Of a stretch of DNA of 64,000 nt, positions 57,489-64,000 are shown piece after piece. Every line of letters begins with the position of its first letter. Positions within the stretch are counted from its first letter, which is position 1. Below the pieces are notes generated by a model. It made no database searches. It worked only from the letters and a program-made list of their open reading frames with translations, and was not told the origin of the DNA. Source of the stretch: Nicotiana tabacum (taxonomy: Eukaryota; Streptophyta; Magnoliopsida; Solanales; Solanaceae); the NCBI RefSeq assembly GCF_000715075.1, contig NC_134102.1, positions 110,558,001 through 110,622,000 on the forward strand. The letters are read 5' to 3'. Position numbers and translations under genes: made by a program.

Positions 57489-59790
57489 GATATGTTTTTA
57501 GGAATGATGCAAATTATTACTGCTCATAAATGGTATCTCAAATGTACTATTTTCATTGATAATAGTTTTTCTATTACAAACATTGCCATGATTGATAGTG
57601 GAGCAGATGTTAGCTGCATTCAAGAAGGTTTAATACCTACGAAATATTTTCAAAAAACTACTCATATGGTTCTGCATCCGGACATGCTTTAGATATAAAG
57701 TATAAACTACCTAATACGGGTATTTGTCAGAATAAAGTCTGTATTCCTCACTTCTTTTTCTTGATTAAAAACCAATTATACCCTCCTATTATACTTGGAA
57801 CACCGTTTATTAACGCCATTTATCCTTTTACTAGCATAGACTCGAAAGGTTTTACTGCTATTTATAAGGATAAGGAGATAAGTTATACTTTTGTTACAGA
57901 TCCAGTAACTAGAGATATTAATACTTTAATTGATATGAAGCAAAAACATGTTGATTCTTTGCAGTTAGAATTATTTAGTATGAATATATTTGATACTTTG
58001 AATTCTACAAAAGTACAGGAAAAGATCAAATTGATTTCCGAAAATATTGCCATTGATATTTGTGCAGAACATCCCAGTGCTTTTTGGAATAGAAAAAAGC
58101 ATATTGTCACTCTGCCTTATGAAGATAATTTCTCTGAGGATGATATTCCTACTAAATCTCGACCATGTCAGATGAACGCGGAATTAGTGGAATTCTGCAA
58201 AAAGAGATTGATAATTTGTTACACAAGGGTTTGATAAAACCCTCAAAATCTCTTTGGTCTTGCACAGCTTTTTACGTTAATATCGCAGCTGAAAAGGAAC
58301 GTGGTATTCCTAGATTGGTCATTAATTATAAACCATTGAATAAATATTTGAAGTGGGTTAGGTATCCTATTCCCAATAAAAGAGATTTATTGTCAAGATT
58401 ATATGATGCCAATATATTTTCAAAGTTTGATTTAAAATCTGGATATTGGCAGATACAAATATTTAAAGAGCATACTTATAGAACTGCTTTTAATGTTCCA
58501 TTTGGGCAATATAAATGGAATGTTATACCTTTTGGTTTGAAGAATGCCCCTTCTGAATTCCAAAAAATTATGAATGATATTTTCAACCCCTATCTAGACT
58601 TTATCATTGTTTATATCGATGACATTTTGGTATTTTCCAAAACACTTGAAATGCATATTAAGCATTTAGATATTTTTAAAAGAACTGTTATACAAAATGG
58701 TTTGGATATCTCAAAACAAAAAATGAGTTTATTCCAAACTAACATTCGATTTTTAGGACATTATATTTGTCAAGGAAAGATTACTCCTATTCAAAGATCG
58801 ATCGATTTTGCTTCAAAATTTCCCGATATTATCACTGAAAAAACTCAATTACAAAGATTTTTGGGAAGTTTAAATTATATATCGCCTTTTTATAAAGATT
58901 TGTCGCGAGATTTAGCCCTCTTTTATGATAGGATAAAAAAGGATTATAAAAACCCTTGGACTGATAGTCATACTGCTTTGGTTAAAAATATTAAGCAACG
59001 TGTTAAATCTTTACCTTATTTGACCCTTGCTAATCCTGCATGGCAAAAGATTATAGAGACTGATGCGTCTAATATTGGTTACGGAGTAATTTTGAAACAG
59101 ATAAATCCCAATAATAAGCATGAATATCTGATTAGATTCTACTCTGGTAAATAGTTTGAAGCCTAGAGAAAATACGCTACTGTAGCACATGAAATGTTAA
59201 CCATAGTAAAATGTGTTTTAAAATTTCAAGACGATTTATACAATCAAAGGTTTTTGATAAAAAATGACGTACAATCTGTTAAATATATGTTTAACAAAGA
59301 CTTTAAACATGATGCCTCGAAAATGATATTTGCAAGGTGGCAGGCTCAATTAGCCCCTTTTGATTTTGAAATACAATATAAAAAGGGAATTGATAATTCT
59401 CTGCCAGATTTCTTATCTCGTGAATATTTACAGGATGGAACCCCCCAGGGTAGGGGAAGAGGTAGAGGTTGGGGAAGATCATCCCCATAGTCCAGAGGAA
59501 GATTATCACCTTCAGGATCGTCATACGGATCCACATCAAACTCCCCCGTTATACAAATGGGAAGAAAGAGTTTAACCAATGAGAGGATATCTCTCAGAGA
59601 AGAATCATCGATCGGATCATCCGTCCATCTGGAAGATATTCCAGAAGATAGTCCGTTATACGCACATTTGCAGGCATATTTGACTGCTCAAAAATAGAAA
59701 GTTACTTCTGCTAAGCAAAGTGATACTTTTGCTTCCATTACAAAAGATGGCAATGATGATATCAAGTCATACGAGAAAGTGTCTAAAAAA
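57489..59790 (+). pseudogene. Pararetrovirus copy 2: protease, RT, RNase H, Arg/Gly linker
   Basis: Protease site MIDSGADVSC (57588-57617), with a 4-base loss near 57669. RT from about 58080, with a 1-base loss near 58200; FGLKNAPSEFQKIMND near 58535 and YIDD near 58613. RNase H from about 59055 (ETDASNIGYG) to about 59425. Stops at 59152-59154 and 59164-59166 fall inside RNase H, and stops at 59488-59490 and 59695-59697 in the Arg/Gly-rich linker. The linker continues in frame into the 3' protein, since the site that is TAA in copy 2a is GAA here (59791). Confidence 0.88.
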
Positions 59791-59793
59791 GAA

Positions 59794-60879
59794 ATGATAT
59801 TTCTTTTAGAAAATTCTGACATTCAGAGAAAAGAAGAGCCGTGGAAGATATTCCAAAGGTATTTGATAAATGGATTATATTATCCGGATGAGTCATATAA
59901 AACTCGATCTTATTATGAAACAATACTCACCAGTACTGGCAGTGCAGAGTTTCAGCATTTTTATGGTTATAGCACAGATGAGAACGTTTATAACTTCTCG
60001 AAGATTATAATTAAACAGATTATATCTGTTGAAGACTGGGGTATATCCACAATAAAAGAAAGGCGGATAAGCCTTAACAAATCTCGAATGAATTTCACCT
60101 ATTGGGATTATATCCAGGCATTTGATAAAGTGTTATACTACAATAATGATCGACACAAACATACTTGGTTTATTAAAGTATGTGCAAAGATATTTGCAGA
60201 GGCTATTCCTAATTGGTTTCTAAACTAGTGGTCATACCACGGTCCGACAGTAAAAATTTTACCTAATCCATTTCTCGCGTTATACAAAGAATGGATAAAA
60301 ATATCCCTTTTTATAAGCAATTTATATCACACTGGTCATATCTGTTACCCAGAAAAAATTGACCAAATTTATTTCTTTCTGGAATTCTCTATTCCCTGGA
60401 TTCATAAATGGACTCCAGAAGTCGGATTCACCGAAGAACAAGTCCCATGCTTATACAGGACCTTTTACAACAACTTTTGGGATAAACTAATGAAAAAGGA
60501 TCCCAAAACTAAGACATTATATGGTCAAGAGCTCTTGGATTCCATCAAAATAAAAATCCAAGAATATTCCAGCAAACCTCAGAAAGAGGTGATTGATGAC
60601 AGCTCAGTACGGCATATTGCCAGAAAGATCTCCTTTCAGGAAGGAGATAAAGATGAAATGATTAACAACTACTTGGAAGAAGTCAAAAGAAATTTACTTC
60701 GTTCCATTAATCAATATGAAAAATCAGATACTTCAATGCAAAGTGAAACCAGCAACGATGATATCGCTGAAGATTCTCAGCCCATTGAAGCAGAAAGGAT
60801 GTTATCTGAAGAAGACTTAAAAGATGGGGAAGAACTCCTCCATAACATGAAAGAATCAGACAAACGACCAGCACAGTGA
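59794..60879 (+). pseudogene. Pararetrovirus copy 2: 3'-terminal protein, function unknown
   Basis: Same protein as 51760-52843. Open from MIFLLENSDIQ to a TAG at 60226-60228. The last 129 codons (60490-60879) are intact and end in a charged segment with SMQSETSNDDIAEDSQP. The middle is rich in Tyr, Trp and Phe (YIQAFDKVLYYNNDRH). By position it could be the counterpart of the transactivator/inclusion-body protein, but nothing in the residues proves this. Confidence 0.8.
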
Positions 60880-61180
60880 AAACAGCTGGACCCCACAAGC
60901 ACAGTGAAGTCGCCGGACCCACAGCACAGTGAAGCCGCCGGACCCCACTCCAACAGTAGATGCAATGTTCATCAACAGTAGATACACTGTTCATCAACAG
61001 TAGATACACTGTTTATCAACAATAGAAATACTATTTTTTATAGTAAAAATACTGTAACAGAGACCCACTTTTACTGTTCATAGATTCTTTTCTTTTTCTA
61101 TTTATACGTTTCATTCGTTCAGAAGAAGAGGAAGGAAATCGAGACCTCTCTTCTAGAATTCTCTCTCTCTCTCTTCAAAG
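60873..61180 (+). promoter_or_regulatory. Pararetrovirus promoter and CT-rich leader (copy 2)
   Basis: Same arrangement as at 52837-53130: GC-rich CACAGTGAAG repeats, then CAACAGTAGATACACTGTTC units (three here, about 60953-61020, one more than in copy 2a), TATTTATA at 61099-61106 and a CT tract near 61145-61175. Confidence 0.78.
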
Positions 61181-61223
61181 TGTAATTAAGAGTTTGTAGT
61201 TTGAAGTTTGTAACAGAAGAACA

Positions 61224-61229
61224 AATAAA
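61224..61229 (+). terminator. Polyadenylation signal AATAAA (copy 2)
   Basis: AATAAA about 95-100 nt after the expected start site, matching 53182-53187. Confidence 0.72.
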
Positions 61230-61348
61230 TAATTTTTCAGTTCTTCATCTTCAGGCTTTGCATCCCGGCTAAAAGGTACTGATTTCTTTCTTAGTTAGTT
61301 TTTCTTCTAGTCGCTCCTCTCTGGCCGTGACGATGTCCGACGAAGAGA

Positions 61349-61399
61349 TTTCATATCTATGTTGAATATCTAACTTCTCTCCTATATAAACCATAAAAG
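61349..61399 (-). repeat. Inverted fragment of the viral leader (copy 2 flank)
   Basis: Second copy of 53304-53354, in the same reversed orientation. Confidence 0.62.
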
Positions 61400-61951
61400 C
61401 GACGACATCTATTAAAATATAAATGAGTTTTATATATAGTATTTTGACTTGGTTTCGAGATGGTTGGTACAGTCTAATATAGCACTACTCTTATTGGCTT
61501 TGCCTTAGTGGCTTCGTCTAGCGAGCCATGAACCTTAGCCCGATTAAAGGAGTTGAAAAGGGCATCTTCTTTCACGGTTAGAACTGCTAGACACATGGGC
61601 TCAATAAAAGTATGTATTATATTAAGACAGGCCCATTGCTTGAGTAAAAGGTTTTAACCTTCTATACAGTCATTAAACTATATAAAAAATTCAAGTATAT
61701 TTCAATTCTTATATGCTTACTGATTGTGCAGATTACCGCCAGTCTTTAAATATAAGGGTACTGAATTAGCTAGATTAAGAATTCTCAAACATGTTAAAAT
61801 AGAAATCTTTAACTGGTGGAAACCTCGGTGGACATATAAATGTCAGCAGAGGTGCGAAACAATTCCAGTTCCCGGTCAAACGGTGATTTCTGTTTTTGCT
61901 TAGTTGAGAAGGCCGCGCGGATTACCGCCCGCCACTTCACCCTGTTAAAAT

Positions 61952-61955
<4 letters not shown>
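61400..61955 (+). other. Second copy of the 556-bp unidentified segment
   Basis: Nearly identical to 53355-53910, including the intron-like signals and the WWKPRWTYKC-type reading. It ends at the same GGTT but is followed by antisense coat DNA instead of the movement protein. Confidence 0.55.
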
Positions 61956-62417
<462 letters not shown>

Positions 62418-62968
62418 CTAGATGTAAATTATATGATACATCTGATCAGAATATATTAGTGGAAACGAATTTTGCAAAGTCTAAGGTCACCACGAGGAGA
62501 CCTATTAAGTGGGAAGAAATTAATTTTCCAACTACATGGACTTTGGATTCGGTTATATCCCCCAATCAGATAACTAATGCTGTCAGTAATACTGAGTATT
62601 CTCATATTACTCAAAATCCGGATGGAAGGATTTGCATTCAGTTTGATGATAATAGTTCCACTTATAGTAGACAGTCATTTTCTAATAATAGACTGTTGCC
62701 TGCTATTAGTTCTAATTATAATAGACATTCCTTTACCAATCGTAGACTGATGCCTCATATTCAACACATTTCTCCTGTTGAACCAGTCTATGGACCAGCT
62801 AGAAATCGTGCTGCATCTCTACACACAATTTTTACTAAAGTAGGTGATAAACTTGTTGAAAGGGTTAAAATTAACCCCAAGACAAATATTGTTCAAGATA
62901 ATGATAATATTTCTGATAAGGATATTCCTTCTGCGTCCGAAATGGATTTTGACCCAAATGAAGTTTAA
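62418..62968 (+). pseudogene. Pararetrovirus copy 3: movement protein, C-terminal part
   Basis: It begins mid-gene at the residues after LSTLNP of the full protein and is open to the stop at 62966-62968, directly followed by the coat ATG. It is very similar to copy 2. The first 60% of the gene is absent. Confidence 0.85.
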
Positions 62969-64000
62969 ATGATTCCACACCAAATTGATTTTAGTGCAGG
63001 GTCACAAGCTAGAGGTTATATTCAAAAAGAATTTTTCAGTGATAAATTGAACCAGTTTAAAACTTGGTTTTTTGATACTTATAGTAAAGAGGATTTAAAC
63101 AATATTTCTCAAGAGTTCTATGAAACTTGTGCTTTACATAATCAAATTATGTATTTTGTTCATTGGTTTATAACCACCTATTTACCACTTTTTATAAAAG
63201 TTTTGGAAAGATCTTATAAAGACGGGAGTGGCAATATTATTAAAGCCACCTACCCTCCTCAAGCACCTTTTGTTTTACCTAATAATACAGGTATTACTTT
63301 CACTGCATTTCAAAAATTTATTGATGAAGATGTTGCTGCAGTCAGCATCGCAGAAATTAATAAATTAATTTCTCAAAATAATTATTTAAGCTTATATGTT
63401 AAAGTTTTAGGAGAACAAATTAGTTTTCTTGATAAAAAACTTGATGATTTGACAGTTTTGATTAAAGATATGAGTACTAGTAAGATTTTGATTGATATTG
63501 CCTCTACAAGCAAATCAGAACCTCAAACTGTTCTTACTCATGTTCAAAGACCCCCTGAGATTCAGGATTTTAAATTTAGATCTTTTTATGATTTAGAAGA
63601 ACTTCTTGATAAAAAGTTATCCGGTTTAAATATCAAACCCATTGATTTATCAAATGATTTTGCTGATAAATTAGATACTACTTTTGACTATAAAATGATA
63701 TTTTGTCAGAGTTTAATAAACTCAGAGGTTATCCCAAAAAGAATAGTAAGTTTTTTGATAGCAGATATGCTGATAAACCCAGAATGCAAACTTATTATTA
63801 TAATCGTCCTACTCCTCAAGATGTTTTAATAGAGGAACGTGATTGAAATCAGACTAATACGTCTTATAGTGGTTCCGAAATTTATGAATGGAATCTTGAT
63901 GGATTGACTGATAGACAATTGACTATTCTTGTGCATAGAATGCTTATGTATGCAACTATCTGTAAAAGTGTGAAAAATACAGATAGAACTATTCGCAAAA
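62969..64000 (+). pseudogene. Pararetrovirus copy 3: coat protein (runs off the window)
   Basis: Open for about 240 codons from MIPHQIDFSAGSQARGY. It lacks the stops of copy 2 at the matching places, then loses frame near 63690 and has a TGA near 63845. The coat sequence can be followed to the window edge (the LDGLTDRQLTILVHRML stretch near 63895). Confidence 0.87.

Overview
The window looks like heterochromatic plant nuclear DNA, most likely from Solanaceae and possibly Nicotiana. No intact host gene is visible. It is built from two kinds of parasite: long-LTR Ty3/gypsy retrotransposons of the Tekay/Del chromovirus type, and broken integrated copies of a plant pararetrovirus (Caulimoviridae, resembling the solendovirus-type EPRVs described from Nicotiana and Solanum). 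The taxonomic placement is inference from protein motifs and element types; no search was run.

Layout. (1) 1-8409: element A, a defective retrotransposon on the + strand whose 5' LTR is cut by the window edge. (2) 8410-8840: AT-rich unassigned DNA. 8841-9365: a truncated LTR piece on the - strand. 9366-9811: a TAA/ATT microsatellite. (3) 9812-27182: pararetrovirus copy 1. Its first 250 bp (primer-binding site, leader, start of the movement protein) are inverted; the rest is on the + strand (movement protein, coat protein, protease, RT, RNase H). Its coat gene is split by element B (11307-22890), a full LTR retrotransposon with a 5-bp target duplication. (4) 27183-47339: element C, a gag-pol chromovirus on the - strand, split inside RNase H by element D (30997-41165), also - strand, which has long LTRs but no recognisable coding internal region. 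(5) 47340-50283: pararetrovirus copy 1b on the - strand, a near twin of copy 1. It keeps the site where B landed in uninterrupted form. (6) 50280-53354: copy 2a (RT to promoter and polyA, + strand). 53911-61399: copy 2, close to a whole viral genome. 62418 to the window end: copy 3. Copies 2a and 2 share a direct repeat of about 3.6 kb at a spacing of about 8.04 kb.

The viral gene order is movement protein; then coat protein, protease, RT and RNase H read as one frame; then an Arg/Gly-rich linker; then a conserved protein of unknown function; then a TATA promoter with tandem repeats, a CT-rich leader and an AATAAA signal. Every copy carries stops and frameshifts, so none looks able to make its proteins.

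Order of events that can be read: virus integration and rearrangement came first; B then entered copy 1, C entered copy 1b, and D entered C. A and B share the same missing protease/RT region and the same nonsense codons, so they belong to a family that spread while already defective and must have used proteins from other elements, possibly ones like C.
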